Origin: JALOOX01 sp964557955 | GTDB lineage: Bacteria; Desulfobacterota; Syntrophobacteria; Syntrophobacterales; Syntrophobacteraceae | Length of the DNA: 64,000 nt | Direction: 5' to 3' | NCBI GenBank assembly: GCA_964557955.1 | Contig: CAZLCS010000010.1 | Coordinates: 62,001-126,000 of the forward strand | Shown here: in pieces, positions 1 through 9,017 of the stretch | How positions within the stretch are numbered: position 1 is the stretch's first letter | Layout of the letters: the number at the start of each line of letters is the position of its first letter | Notes under the pieces: model-generated | What the model was told of the DNA's origin: nothing | Database searches by the model: none | Seen by the model: the letters and a program-made list of their open reading frames with translations, nothing else | Made by a program: the position numbers and the translations under genes

Positions 1-518
1 TGAGCCAGGCCCTTCGAAAGCTCGTGGCCACCATCTCCAAGTCCAGGACCTGCGTCATCTTCATCAACCAGATCCGCATGAAGATCGGCGTCATGTACGG
101 TTCTCCCGAGACCACCACGGGCGGCAACGCGCTGAAGTTTTACGCTACCATGCGCATGGAAATCCGGCGAGTCGGCCCCATTAAGGACGGCCAGGAGATC
201 ATCGGAAACCGGACCCGGGTCAAGGTCGTCAAGAACAAGATCTCGCCGCCGTTCAAAGAGGTCGAGTTCGACGTCATTTACGGGAGAGGCATCTCCAAGG
301 AGGGAGATCTTTTGGATCTGGCCGTGGAATCGGGGATCGTCGAGAAATCCGGAACCTGGTATTCTTACGCAGGAGAACGGCTGGGGCAGGGCAGGGAGAA
401 CGCCAAGAGCTTCATGCGCGAGCACCCGGAGGTTCTGGAGACCATTGAAGGAAAGATCCGGCAGATGCATGACCTGAGCATCCCCGGCGGTTCGGACCAA
501 GCGGGCGCAGCGGAGTGA
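1..518 (+). CDS. recA: RecA recombinase, C-terminal part (cut by window edge)
   Basis: The reading frame is open from base 3 to the stop at 516-518, so about 171 C-terminal residues are seen and the start lies outside the window. The protein carries the RecA core signature INQIRMKIG, then SPETTTGGNALKFYA (loop L2 and the following strand), then the C-terminal lid region GTWYSYAGERLGQG. RecA is the ATP-dependent strand-exchange protein of homologous recombination and the coprotease that triggers LexA cleavage in the SOS response. The acidic tail is short (SDQAGAAE). alaS follows 21 bp downstream on the same strand, and recX, which often lies between the two, is absent. Confidence 0.97.
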   Translation, partial: SQALRKLVATISKSRTCVIFINQIRMKIGVMYGSPETTTGGNALKFYATMRMEIRRVGPIKDGQEIIGNRTRVKVVKNKISPPFKEVEFDVIYGRGISKEGDLLDLAVESGIVEKSGTWYSYAGERLGQGRENAKSFMREHPEVLETIEGKIRQMHDLSIPGGSDQAGAAE

Positions 519-539
519 TCGCTCATTTGAGGAGAGACT

Positions 540-3203
540 ATGAAAGCTAGTGAGATCCGAAAGGCCTTCCTCGATTTTTTTCAGCATCGGGGGCATTCAG
601 TCATCAAGAGCTCGTCCCTGATCCCCCACGACGACCCGACCCTCCTTTTCACCAACGCGGGGATGGTTCAGTTCAAGCGCTGCTTCCTGGGTGAAGATCA
701 CCGTCCCTACGTGCGGGCCGCGACGAGCCAGAAATGCATGAGGGCCGGAGGCAAGCACAACGACCTCGAGAATGTGGGAAGGACGGCGCGGCATCATACT
801 TTTTTCGAGATGCTGGGGAATTTCTCATTCGGCGACTACTTCAAGAGTGATGCGGTGGATTATGCCTGGGACTTCCTCACCGGCGTCATGGGGCTGCCGA
901 AGGATAAGCTTTACGCGACGATCCACGAAGGTGACGATGCGATGCGGCTCGGCCCCGATGAGGAGGCACGCGGGTTCTGGGCGCGCTACCTTCCTGCAGA
1001 GCGCATCCTGGCCTTCTCGACCAAAGACAACTTCTGGGCCATGGGGGATACGGGACCCTGCGGCCCTTGCTCGGAGATCCTCATCGACCAGGGTCCGGAA
1101 ATGGGCTGTGGGCAGCCCGACTGCAGACCCGGCTGCGATTGCGATCGTTACCTGGAGCTCTGGAACCTGGTGTTCATGCAGTTCAATCGAAGGGACGACG
1201 GAGTGCTGGAGCCGCTCCCCAAGCCGAGCATCGACACGGGGATGGGGCTCGAGCGAGTGACGGCCGTTATGCAGAGGGTTCCTTCCAATTACGACACGGA
1301 TCTTTTTGCACCCGTCCGGAGCCGTGTAGCGGATCTCAGCGGTTATCGCTATGGAGACGACAAGGAGAAGGACGTTTCGGTCAAGGTTATCGCCGACCAC
1401 AGCCGTGCCGCGGCATTTCTCATCGGGGACGGGATCCTGCCCAGCAACGAGGGCAGGGGATACGTGCTGCGCCGCGTGATTCGGCGCGCCCTGCGGCACG
1501 GCAGGTATCTGGGGCTGGACCGGCCTTTCCTGTCGGATACCGCCCTGGCCGTCATGGAGTCCATGCAGGACACTTACCCCGAGCTCCTTGAGAGCCGGAG
1601 CTTCATCAGCCGCGTCATTCTCAACGAGGAAGAGCGTTTCAGCGAGACCCTCGACAACGGCCTTCGGCTGCTCCAGAACGAGATCAGGCGGATTCAGGAC
1701 GAAGGGCGGAAGGTCATTCCGGGCGCCCTCATCTTCAAGCTCTACGACACCTATGGATTCCCCATTGACATCGTGACGGACATGGCCCGGCGCCTTCAGC
1801 TGGATGCAGACGAACCGGGCTTCCAGGAGCTCATGGACAAGCAGCGCGAGCAGTCGCGCCTCCACTGGAAAGGGAGCGGCGAGCGCGAAATCACCGAAGC
1901 CTATCGCCAGCTCGCTGCGCGGGGCGTCAGGACCGAGTTCGTGGGCTACACGAACATGGAGGTCCGCTCGGAGATCGTGGCGCTCGTGCGGGATGGAGAA
2001 GCCATTCCTGCGGCTCAGAGCGGGTCTGAAGTGGAGGTGGTGACCGCCGTGACCCCCTTCTACGGGGAGACCGGCGGCCAGGTGGGGGACAAGGGCGAGA
2101 TCGTCGGGTCCGAAGGGCGCATGACGGTGACGGATACATTGAGGCTGCCGGGGGACATCTTCGTCCACATCGGAAGAGTCGAGGAGGGGACCTTCACGGT
2201 GGGAGAAAAGGTCCACCTGAAAGTGGCCCAGGACCTCAGGCGCAGCACCGCCCTCAACCATACGGCCACACACATCCTGCACGCCGTACTGCGCAAGGTG
2301 CTGGGCGATCACGTGAAACAGGCGGGATCCCTGGTGGCTCCCGACCGTTTCCGATTTGACTTCACGCACTTTGCCGCCCTGACTCCCGAGGAGATGTCCG
2401 AGATCGAGCGGCAGGTCAATGAAGAGATCCGGGAGAACCAGGCTCTGGACGTCAAGGTCATGGACCTGGATGAAGCCCTGAGAACCGGCGCCATGGCGCT
2501 TTTCGAGGAGAAATACGGGGACCGCGTGCGCCTGGTGGAAATCCCGGGTTTCAGTCGTGAGCTTTGCGGCGGGACCCACACCCACCGGACCGGCGACATC
2601 GGCCTTTTCGTCATCACCCAGGAGACCAGTGTGGCCGCAGGCGTTCGGCGCATCGAGGGGCTTACGGGAAGCGCAGCCCTGGCCTACGTGCAGAAGCAGC
2701 AGGCGGCGCTGCGACAGGCGGCCCACCTGCTCAAGGCTGCGCCCCTCGACCTCCCGGAGCGCATCGAGAAGCTCGCCCAATCCCAGAAGCAGGTGGAGCG
2801 CGAGCTGGAGTCCATCAAGGCCTCGCTGGCCGGCAGGCAGTCCTCGGACCTTTTGGATCAGGCCGAGGAGGTGGGGGGAGTGCGGATGCTGGTGATTCAG
2901 GTGGCGGCCGACAATCCGAAGATCCTTCGGGAGATGAACGACCAGTTCAAGGATCGCATGAAGAGCGGCGTGGCTGTTCTGGGGGCGGCCCATGAGGGCA
3001 AGGCGTTCCTCCTGGTAGGCGTCACGGCGGATCTCACCCACCGTATCCAGGCGGGCAACCTCATCAAGGAGATTGTCAAGGAAGTTGGCGGAAGCGGCGG
3101 CGGTCGCCCCGACATGGCCCAGGCCGGCGGCAACCAGCCCGAAAACCTCCCCGCCGCCCTGGAGCTTGCCCGAAAGCTCATCCGGGAGAAGCTTGCTTCA
3201 TAG
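540..3203 (+). CDS. alaS: Alanine--tRNA ligase
   Basis: Full-length 887-residue AlaRS, close to the usual 875-880. It activates alanine, charges tRNA-Ala and edits mischarged Ser/Gly. The N-terminal class II catalytic core is recognisable from its opening (SEIRKAFLDFFQHRGH) and from TNAGMVQFK. The editing domain carries the zinc motif HTATH near residue 574 and CGGTH near 675. The C-terminal C-Ala/DHHA1 domain ends with the glycine-rich GGSGGGRPDMAQAGG. A four-Cys cluster (CGQPDCRPGCDCDRY) near residue 190 lies in the catalytic half. The start is ATG at 540, preceded by GAGGAGAG. It probably shares a transcript with recA. Confidence 0.98.
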   Translation: MKASEIRKAFLDFFQHRGHSVIKSSSLIPHDDPTLLFTNAGMVQFKRCFLGEDHRPYVRAATSQKCMRAGGKHNDLENVGRTARHHTFFEMLGNFSFGDYFKSDAVDYAWDFLTGVMGLPKDKLYATIHEGDDAMRLGPDEEARGFWARYLPAERILAFSTKDNFWAMGDTGPCGPCSEILIDQGPEMGCGQPDCRPGCDCDRYLELWNLVFMQFNRRDDGVLEPLPKPSIDTGMGLERVTAVMQRVPSNYDTDLFAPVRSRVADLSGYRYGDDKEKDVSVKVIADHSRAAAFLIGDGILPSNEGRGYVLRRVIRRALRHGRYLGLDRPFLSDTALAVMESMQDTYPELLESRSFISRVILNEEERFSETLDNGLRLLQNEIRRIQDEGRKVIPGALIFKLYDTYGFPIDIVTDMARRLQLDADEPGFQELMDKQREQSRLHWKGSGEREITEAYRQLAARGVRTEFVGYTNMEVRSEIVALVRDGEAIPAAQSGSEVEVVTAVTPFYGETGGQVGDKGEIVGSEGRMTVTDTLRLPGDIFVHIGRVEEGTFTVGEKVHLKVAQDLRRSTALNHTATHILHAVLRKVLGDHVKQAGSLVAPDRFRFDFTHFAALTPEEMSEIERQVNEEIRENQALDVKVMDLDEALRTGAMALFEEKYGDRVRLVEIPGFSRELCGGTHTHRTGDIGLFVITQETSVAAGVRRIEGLTGSAALAYVQKQQAALRQAAHLLKAAPLDLPERIEKLAQSQKQVERELESIKASLAGRQSSDLLDQAEEVGGVRMLVIQVAADNPKILREMNDQFKDRMKSGVAVLGAAHEGKAFLLVGVTADLTHRIQAGNLIKEIVKEVGGSGGGRPDMAQAGGNQPENLPAALELARKLIREKLAS

Positions 3204-3323
3204 CCAAAGGCTCCAGCGTGCTTCACGCCGTATGCATATGCAATAGAGGCAGTCGCTCCGGGGGAGCATGCTGGAACCGGTCTTTTTGAAAATCGGAATC
3301 CTCACCAGGCATGATATGCCGGA

Positions 3324-3809
3324 TCATTCCTGAACCAGTTCCCTCATTTCCGGATAGTTGCGGATGACGTTGATGAGCTGGACCGTTCGGCGCTCCAGGC
3401 GTCTTTTGAAGATGGCGAACATGCTTTTCATGACCAGATAGCCGGACTCCGGATGGCGGTCGAGGATCTGGAGGAATTCCGCACCCGGGACGAAAAAGAT
3501 CTCGCACGGTTCGGTGCACAGGGCGTTGGACTTATGGGTCCGGTCCGACGGTGACAGAGCCGACCAGCCGAAGGAGTTCCCGGATTTGACCGAACCGAGG
3601 GACATCACGACCCGCGGAGACACCTCCACTTCCAAAATGATCTTTCCCCTCTTGAGAGCATAGAAATATTCAGCCGGGTCGTTCTCGTTGAAAACGATTT
3701 CCCGCTCCCGGCATTCCCGAGCCTGGATGATTGGACTCAGCTCCTCCAGCATGGGCTCGGTGAAGTCCTGGAGCAACAGGATCTTTTGCAGGTCGTCGAT
3801 GGCTACCAT
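3324..3809 (-). CDS. Cyclic nucleotide-binding domain protein
   Basis: 161 residues, almost entirely one cNMP-binding (CAP_ED) beta-roll: I(V)FNENDPAEYFYALKRGKI, then GNSFGWSAL in the position of the phosphate-binding cassette, then FFVPGAEFLQIL. A long C-terminal helix (FKRRLERRTVQLINVIRNY) follows, but there is no helix-turn-helix, so this is not a CRP-type transcription factor. The consensus GE(L/I)..R(S/T)A of the cassette is poorly kept, so nucleotide binding is uncertain. It starts 13 bp after the last antiporter subunit gene on the same strand and is probably its last cistron. Regulation of the antiporter by a nucleotide is inference from position only. Confidence 0.8.
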   Translation of the reverse strand: MVAIDDLQKILLLQDFTEPMLEELSPIIQARECREREIVFNENDPAEYFYALKRGKIILEVEVSPRVVMSLGSVKSGNSFGWSALSPSDRTHKSNALCTEPCEIFFVPGAEFLQILDRHPESGYLVMKSMFAIFKRRLERRTVQLINVIRNYPEMRELVQE

Positions 3810-3822
3810 ACCGCGTTCCTTG

Positions 3823-5604
3823 TTAAAGCAGATCGGTTAGGATGAAAATGAGCAGCAGGAAGGCCGTAGCGACTGCGGTGCCGATCCCGATGGGAGTCGC
3901 ACCACGGTCGAAGGCCTGTTGGAGGTTGACGCTTTTCTGCTGCAGAGCTTCCCCAGAGAGCCCCCGCGCCCGCCAGAAAGGATAGAAGAGCAATTTTGAG
4001 ACCTGGAAGGGGAGCTCGCGGGACTGGCGGCCCAACCACCCTGCCAGCCGACGACTGAAGACCTCCTCTGCCCCCGCGTTCAACCCGTTCAGGATCCGGT
4101 CCGTCAACCGGTAGAAAAGACGCCCTCCCCGACGGTAAAACCAGTCTGCGTCCAGGTTGATGCTCCGGATCTCCGCCGGATAGATCCCTGAGAGCAATAG
4201 CAGGGCGAAAGCAAGAGACGAGAAAAACAGGATCTGCGACTGGGCAAGCACGTGAGATGCCGTATAAGGCTCATAGTCGACGGGATTTGGCAGCAGGCTG
4301 TAGAGCGGGCCAGGGTAGGAACCAATGAAAATACAGAGGCCGGCTGTCAGCACCATGGCCAGGGACATGTTCCAGGGCGCTTCCTTGGGCCTCAATCCGG
4401 AATCATGAGAAAAAAAGGCGAAGTAGGGAATCTTGATTCCCGCGTGATGAAACACGCCGGCAGAGGCAAACAGGAGAATGAACCAGACAAACCGCAAATC
4501 ACCCAGGGCGGCCGCTTCCATGACCATGGACTTGCTGACAAAACCGCTGAACAGGGGAAACGCGGATATGGATGCAGCCCCCACCATGCAGCAGATGCAG
4601 GTCAGAGGCATGGTTTTGTAAAGCCCGCCGAGATCGGTGGCACGAACCTTTCCGGTCCGGTACATCACTGCCCCCATGGACATGAAGAGCAAGGCTTTGA
4701 AGAGGATGTCGTTAAAGGCGTGACACACCGCCCCGTTGATGGCGAGAGGTGTCCCGATCCCGATCCCGCAGACCATGAAGCCTACCTGGTTGATAAGGCT
4801 GTAGGCAAGCACCCGTCGGAGATCGTTTTCAATGACGGCAAAGAAGATGGGGAAGCCGGTCATGGCAGCCCCAATCCAAATCAATGCCTCCGTCCCCGGA
4901 AACGCCCGTGCCAGAACATAAACCGCCGTCTTCGTCGTGAACGCGCTCAGCAGCACAGCCCCTGTAATGGTGGCTTCCGGATAGGCGTCGGTCAACCAGG
5001 GGTGAAGAACCGGCCAGGCACAGTTGACGCCAACCCCGATGAAGATCAGGGTGGTAGCCAGACCGTTCAGGCCAATGTAACCGAAGGAGATAGACCCGGT
5101 TTGGTGAATGTAAAGGACCACACCGGCCAATAGACAGAGACCTCCGGCGGCATGCACCAGCAGGTAGCGGAATCCGGCGGCTTGGGCCTCCCGAGTGCGA
5201 CGGTTCCAGATGAGAATCACAGAACAGACGGTCAGGAGCTCCCAGAAGACGAACAGTGTCAAGAGGTCCCCTGCAAACACCACCCCCAGCGCACTTCCTG
5301 CGTAAGCCAAACCGGCCATCTGCTCCAGATCGTCCTGGAGATGCAGGGCATAAATCGCGCCGAGAAAGGTGATCAGGTGGAAGACATATCCAAAAAGGAG
5401 GCTTAGCCGATCGACTCTGGCCAGCATGAGCTGATAATCCCAGAAGGAGATCTCCCAATGGCTCCCGGAGGAAAACTGCAGCAGATTAACGAATCCGAGG
5501 ATCGGCAAGAGGATCAAGAACCCGCTCTGAGTCCTCCCCTTGAGAAAGGGCAGCACGAGAGCGCCCCCAATGAAAACAAAGGCCGGCGGCAGGCCGCTAC
5601 TCAT
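3823..5604 (-). CDS. MrpD/NuoL-type antiporter subunit, divergent (third D-type subunit)
   Basis: 593 residues with many membrane helices and a Proton_antipo_M domain. The TM5 glutamate is present (LFVFWELLTV). The TM7 segment reads VNCAWPVLHPWLTDAYPEAT, with Asn/Cys where the D/L/M/N subunits normally carry a Lys before PLH.WLP. Lysines remain in TM8 (FTTKTAVYVLAR) and TM12 (FVSKSMVM). The C-terminal third, after about residue 450, is an extension with an amphipathic stretch and a final helix (AVATAFLLLIFILTDLL). The ATG at 5604 overlaps the stop of the preceding small gene by 8 bp (ATGAGTAG), so the genes look translationally coupled. It is a proton/cation channel-like subunit of the Mrp-type complex encoded here. 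Its transport competence is uncertain because of the TM7 change. Confidence 0.85.
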   Translation of the reverse strand: MSSGLPPAFVFIGGALVLPFLKGRTQSGFLILLPILGFVNLLQFSSGSHWEISFWDYQLMLARVDRLSLLFGYVFHLITFLGAIYALHLQDDLEQMAGLAYAGSALGVVFAGDLLTLFVFWELLTVCSVILIWNRRTREAQAAGFRYLLVHAAGGLCLLAGVVLYIHQTGSISFGYIGLNGLATTLIFIGVGVNCAWPVLHPWLTDAYPEATITGAVLLSAFTTKTAVYVLARAFPGTEALIWIGAAMTGFPIFFAVIENDLRRVLAYSLINQVGFMVCGIGIGTPLAINGAVCHAFNDILFKALLFMSMGAVMYRTGKVRATDLGGLYKTMPLTCICCMVGAASISAFPLFSGFVSKSMVMEAAALGDLRFVWFILLFASAGVFHHAGIKIPYFAFFSHDSGLRPKEAPWNMSLAMVLTAGLCIFIGSYPGPLYSLLPNPVDYEPYTASHVLAQSQILFFSSLAFALLLLSGIYPAEIRSINLDADWFYRRGGRLFYRLTDRILNGLNAGAEEVFSRRLAGWLGRQSRELPFQVSKLLFYPFWRARGLSGEALQQKSVNLQQAFDRGATPIGIGTAVATAFLLLIFILTDLL

Positions 5605-5860
5605 CGTAGTATTCCTCTCTACGCATCACCAGGGGTCGCAGGACATACTTGGCGGCCAGCACCAACGCCACGCAGGCAACGAACCCATAGACGGCGTAGA
5701 ACTCCGGCCAGCTCTCCCAGGGGAAATAGGCATGCTTTTCGATGAACAGGTCCAGGACCAGCAGAAGCACCAGAGAGGGATAATAGACCCTGAACAACCG
5801 CTTGACGTTTTCCGGTTTGTCAAAAAGATACTGCTTTTCATGCTCCGTCGTCTCGGACAT
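5597..5860 (-). CDS. Small membrane protein of the antiporter cluster (87 aa)
   Basis: 87 residues with a charged N-terminus (MSETTEHEKQYLFDKPENV), a first hydrophobic helix (SLVLLLVLDLFI), a segment HAYFPWESWPEF, a second helix (VACVALVLAAKYVL) and an acidic end (REEYYDE). Its stop overlaps the start of the next antiporter gene. I do not recognise a named domain. Its position between two D-type subunit genes and its two helices suggest an accessory subunit of the same complex. Confidence 0.8.
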   Translation of the reverse strand: MSETTEHEKQYLFDKPENVKRLFRVYYPSLVLLLVLDLFIEKHAYFPWESWPEFYAVYGFVACVALVLAAKYVLRPLVMRREEYYDE

Positions 5861-5870
5861 GGCCGGGTCC

Positions 5871-5999
5871 CTACAATGTATTGAATAAAATCAAGGCCAG
5901 ATAAACAACCCCAACAGCCAACGTGATGAAGAAAATGGGCCGGTATCCCGGAACGGGATCATGCCCAAGCTCCATTTTTTCGGACGATCCTCCGCTCAT
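5871..5999 (-). CDS. Single-helix micro-protein of the antiporter cluster (42 aa)
   Basis: A 42-codon frame starts at ATG 5999, which overlaps the stop of the preceding antiporter gene as ATGA, and ends at TAG 5871-5873, 10 bp before the next gene. The product has a hydrophilic start (MSGGSSEKMELGHDPV) and one membrane helix (FFITLAVGVVYLALILF). The tight coupling on both sides and the clean helix argue that it is real even though it is below common length cut-offs. No family is recognised. A role as a structural single-helix subunit is inferred. Confidence 0.7.
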   Translation of the reverse strand: MSGGSSEKMELGHDPVPGYRPIFFITLAVGVVYLALILFNTL

Positions 6000-7483
6000 T
6001 TCCCGCTTCCTCCAATCAGGCCCCGAACAGCCAGCTCCGCAAGATCCAGAAACGGCTGAGGGTAAATAAACAAGACCAGGGAGATCAAGGCGGTTGCCAC
6101 CAGCGGCGCCACGCAGAAGATTGGCGCCTCCGAAACCTCGTCCGGGAACAAGGCCTGCTGAGAACCAACAAAAAAAGCGCGGTAAACGATCGGCATAAAA
6201 TAGGCAGCGTTGAGCAGTGAACTGACCAGAATGATCAGCAGGAGGGGGAACTGATCTGCCTGTAACGTTCCAAGGGCCAGATACCATTTGCTCAGAAAGC
6301 CGCATCCGGGCGGTATCCCGATGATGGAAAGGGATCCAATGAAAAACGCCGTCATGGTGATGGGCATGCGTCTGCCGATGCCGACCATTTGGCTGATGTA
6401 CTTCTTCCCGGTGGCCACAAAAATAGCGCCTGCACAGAAAAACAGCGTGATCTTTCCGAACGCGTGCATGGCGATATGAACCATGGCCCCCGTGAGCCCT
6501 TTGGGAGAGAGGAGGGCCGCCCCCAGCACGATGTAGGAAAGCTGGCCTATGGTAGAGAACGCCAGGCGGCGCTTCAGTTCGTCCTGGGTCAGCGCGATGA
6601 GCGAGGCGACGATGATCGTGAATGCGGCGACAAACGCCACAGCGGTCCCAAGATTGAGGGAAGCCAGCAGGTCGAGGCCGAAGACTCCAGTGAGAATGCG
6701 GAGAATGCAGAAGACTCCCACCTTGACAACGGCCACGGCGTGAAGCAGGGCGCTCACGGGCGTCGGAGCCACCATGGCCGCCGGGAGCCACGAATGCAGG
6801 GGCATGATCCCCGCCTTGGCAAAGCCGAACAGGAACATGAAGAGCAAAACCGCCAGCAGCACCGGCGAGGCCGATGGCGGCAGGAATCCGTGCGGCGAAA
6901 ACTCCAGGGTTCCGGAGAGATGATACGAGAGGATCATGGCCGGCAGCACCAGCCCGATGGATGTCCCAACGATATAAAGGAGATACTTGCGGCCCGACCG
7001 TCGCGCCTCGGCATCCTGATGGTGAGTGACCAGAGGGTATGTGGCGAACGAAAGCATCTCGTAGAACAGGTAAAGTGTAAAGAGATTGGCGGAAAAGGCC
7101 GCGCCGATGGTGGCCGAAAGGGCGAGGGCAAAGAAACAGAAGTAACGGGTCTGTCCGTGCTCGTTCAATCCCCGCATGTAGCCGATGGAATAGGCCGAGG
7201 TGATGATCCAGAGCGACGAGGCTACCAGGGCAAAGAGCATACCGAGGGCATCCACCCGCAAAGCGATGGGCACGCCGGGCAGAACCTCAGCGAGAGTGAA
7301 AACCAGTTCCTGCCCCTCCAGGACGACGGGCAGCATGGAAAGGACGATCAGGAACTTCACCCCTGCGGCCGCAAAGGTCCAGGCTTCACGGACGTTGGCA
7401 TTGCGACTCGAAATCAGGATCGGGACCACCCCGAGAGAAACCAGAACGGCGATCAGCGGTTTGAGGGAAGTGAGCGGTTCCAA
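5996..7483 (-). CDS. MrpD-type cation/proton antiporter subunit (second D-type subunit)
   Basis: 495 residues, polytopic, with a canonical Proton_antipo_M domain. The TM5 glutamate is in LYLFYEMLSFATYPLV. The TM7 lysine is in GFAKAGIMPLHSWLP, followed by APTPVSALLHAVAVVKVG with the TM8 lysine. GKITLFFCAGAI and GFLSKWYLALG follow. These are the proton-path residues of NuoL/M/N and MrpA/D. It lies 16 bp after the first mrpD copy and ends in an ATGA overlap with the 42-residue gene. It is expected to form one of the ion channels of the complex. Confidence 0.92.
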   Translation of the reverse strand: MEPLTSLKPLIAVLVSLGVVPILISSRNANVREAWTFAAAGVKFLIVLSMLPVVLEGQELVFTLAEVLPGVPIALRVDALGMLFALVASSLWIITSAYSIGYMRGLNEHGQTRYFCFFALALSATIGAAFSANLFTLYLFYEMLSFATYPLVTHHQDAEARRSGRKYLLYIVGTSIGLVLPAMILSYHLSGTLEFSPHGFLPPSASPVLLAVLLFMFLFGFAKAGIMPLHSWLPAAMVAPTPVSALLHAVAVVKVGVFCILRILTGVFGLDLLASLNLGTAVAFVAAFTIIVASLIALTQDELKRRLAFSTIGQLSYIVLGAALLSPKGLTGAMVHIAMHAFGKITLFFCAGAIFVATGKKYISQMVGIGRRMPITMTAFFIGSLSIIGIPPGCGFLSKWYLALGTLQADQFPLLLIILVSSLLNAAYFMPIVYRAFFVGSQQALFPDEVSEAPIFCVAPLVATALISLVLFIYPQPFLDLAELAVRGLIGGSGK

Positions 7484-7499
7484 TTCAGTCCACCTGCTT

Positions 7500-9017
7500 T
7501 CAGAACATCGCTGCCGGAATGGCGTGGCGAATCACCCGGCCGACGATTTCTCCCGTGTACATACCCACCAAGATGAGTCCCAAAGCCGTCATCCAAAGGG
7601 GCACCAGCATGCCCAGCGGAGCCTCCGATATGGCCGGCGCCGCGTGGCCATGGGCATGGGCATGAGCATGGGAGACATCCCCATGTGAAGCCTCCAATGG
7701 TTCAAAGTAACCGATCTCGAAAATGCGGAAGAACAGGACCACGTTCACCAGGCTGCTGAATAGCAATGCCGAGAGAAAGCCGTAATGGCCGCCCTCGACG
7801 GCCCCGAGCAGCAGATACCACTTGCTGAAGAAACCGCACGTCGGCGGGACTCCGATGATGGACAGCGCCCCCAACACCAGTGCCGCCATGGTCCACGGCA
7901 TGGTTCGAAACAGCCCCTGCAGGCTCTCCAGCCGGCTCTCTCCCCTCACGTGGATGATGCCTCCCACGGCAAGAAAGAGGCAAAGGGTCATGAGGGCGTC
8001 GTTGACGATGTGCAGGACCGACCCCGTGAATCCCGACCGGTTGCCCAGCCAGAACCCGCCCACCATGTAGCCCACCTCAGCCACCACGATGAAGGTCAGC
8101 ATCCGCTTGAAATCCTTCTCCGCCAGGGCCATCAGCGAGCCCGCGACGATGGCGACGACAGCCAGCCACACCACGGCGTCGTTCAAGCCCAGGACCCCGA
8201 AGGCATAGTCTACCGTAAATACCGTCATGACCATTCGGATCATGACATAGACCATCACCTTGGTCATGAGCGGGGCCACCAGGCTGCTCACTGGTGAAGG
8301 CGCGAAAGTGTAAGCGTTGGGCAGCCACGCGTGAAGGGGAAAGAACCCCATCTTGAGCCATACCCCGACCATCATGATGACAAAGGCCACCGTAACCACT
8401 CGCGAGTCGTACAGAGGGGTCAGCAAACGTGCAATATCTTGCATGTTCAACGACCCGGTCACGATGTACAGATAACCGACCCCGAGCAGATAGAAGCATG
8501 CTCCGATGGTGCCCATGAAGATGTAGTTGAGGCTGGCCAGAGGCGCACGGCCCTTTCCCAGCGCGATGAGGGCATAGCCCGTGATGGCGGCGATCTCGAG
8601 CAGCACGTACAGATTGAAGGCGTCGCCGGTAACCACCATCCCCAGAAGGCCGGTGACGAACAGGACGTAGAGCGTGTAAAAAGCGCCGCTCTTTTCAGGG
8701 AACTCCCGCTCCACCGTGGGGCGAGCAGCCCACAGGTTGACAAACCCCACCCCGGAAATCACAACCAAAACGAGTGTGTTCAGGTTGTCCACTCGATAGT
8801 AGATTCCCCATGGGGGAGCCCAGCCGCCGAACCAGTACAGATCAGGGATGCCCCTGATCACATCGGCGAGCAGGCCGATGGAGACCAGCAGGCTTCCACC
8901 CAGTGCGGCCAGGGCCAGGGGAAAGCACCAGAGGGGCCGGAGCCAGCCGGCAGCACTGACAAAGAAGGCAGCCAGCAGGGGAATGATGACCAAAAGGGCT
9001 GGATAGTGTGCGCTCAT
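7500..9017 (-). CDS. mrpD: Na+/H+ antiporter subunit D (MrpD/MnhD/MbhH type)
   Basis: 505 residues with 14 or so helices and the Proton_antipo_M domain. The TM5 Glu is in YVLLEIAAITGYAL and the TM7 Lys in WLKMGFFPLHAWLPNAY, with TPVSSL-like APSPVSSLVAPLMTKV after it. Near the C-terminus a loop (about residues 450-470) is histidine-rich, HAHAHAHGHAAP, between the last two helices. That loop is unusual for the family and could bind a metal ion. The start overlaps the mrpC stop as ATGA. It is the most conserved D subunit of the cluster. Confidence 0.94.
   Translation of the reverse strand: MSAHYPALLVIIPLLAAFFVSAAGWLRPLWCFPLALAALGGSLLVSIGLLADVIRGIPDLYWFGGWAPPWGIYYRVDNLNTLVLVVISGVGFVNLWAARPTVEREFPEKSGAFYTLYVLFVTGLLGMVVTGDAFNLYVLLEIAAITGYALIALGKGRAPLASLNYIFMGTIGACFYLLGVGYLYIVTGSLNMQDIARLLTPLYDSRVVTVAFVIMMVGVWLKMGFFPLHAWLPNAYTFAPSPVSSLVAPLMTKVMVYVMIRMVMTVFTVDYAFGVLGLNDAVVWLAVVAIVAGSLMALAEKDFKRMLTFIVVAEVGYMVGGFWLGNRSGFTGSVLHIVNDALMTLCLFLAVGGIIHVRGESRLESLQGLFRTMPWTMAALVLGALSIIGVPPTCGFFSKWYLLLGAVEGGHYGFLSALLFSSLVNVVLFFRIFEIGYFEPLEASHGDVSHAHAHAHGHAAPAISEAPLGMLVPLWMTALGLILVGMYTGEIVGRVIRHAIPAAMF

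Noticed and set aside
825..3041. 738-codon open frame antisense to alaS
   Set aside because: Lies wholly opposite a certain alaS gene; arises from G+C-rich codon use with few stops on the complementary strand. Composition (His/Leu/Arg/Gly-rich) is that of a shadow.
3255..3267. GCTCC-GGG-GGAGC hairpin after alaS as a terminator
   Set aside because: Short stem with no adjacent T-run on either strand.
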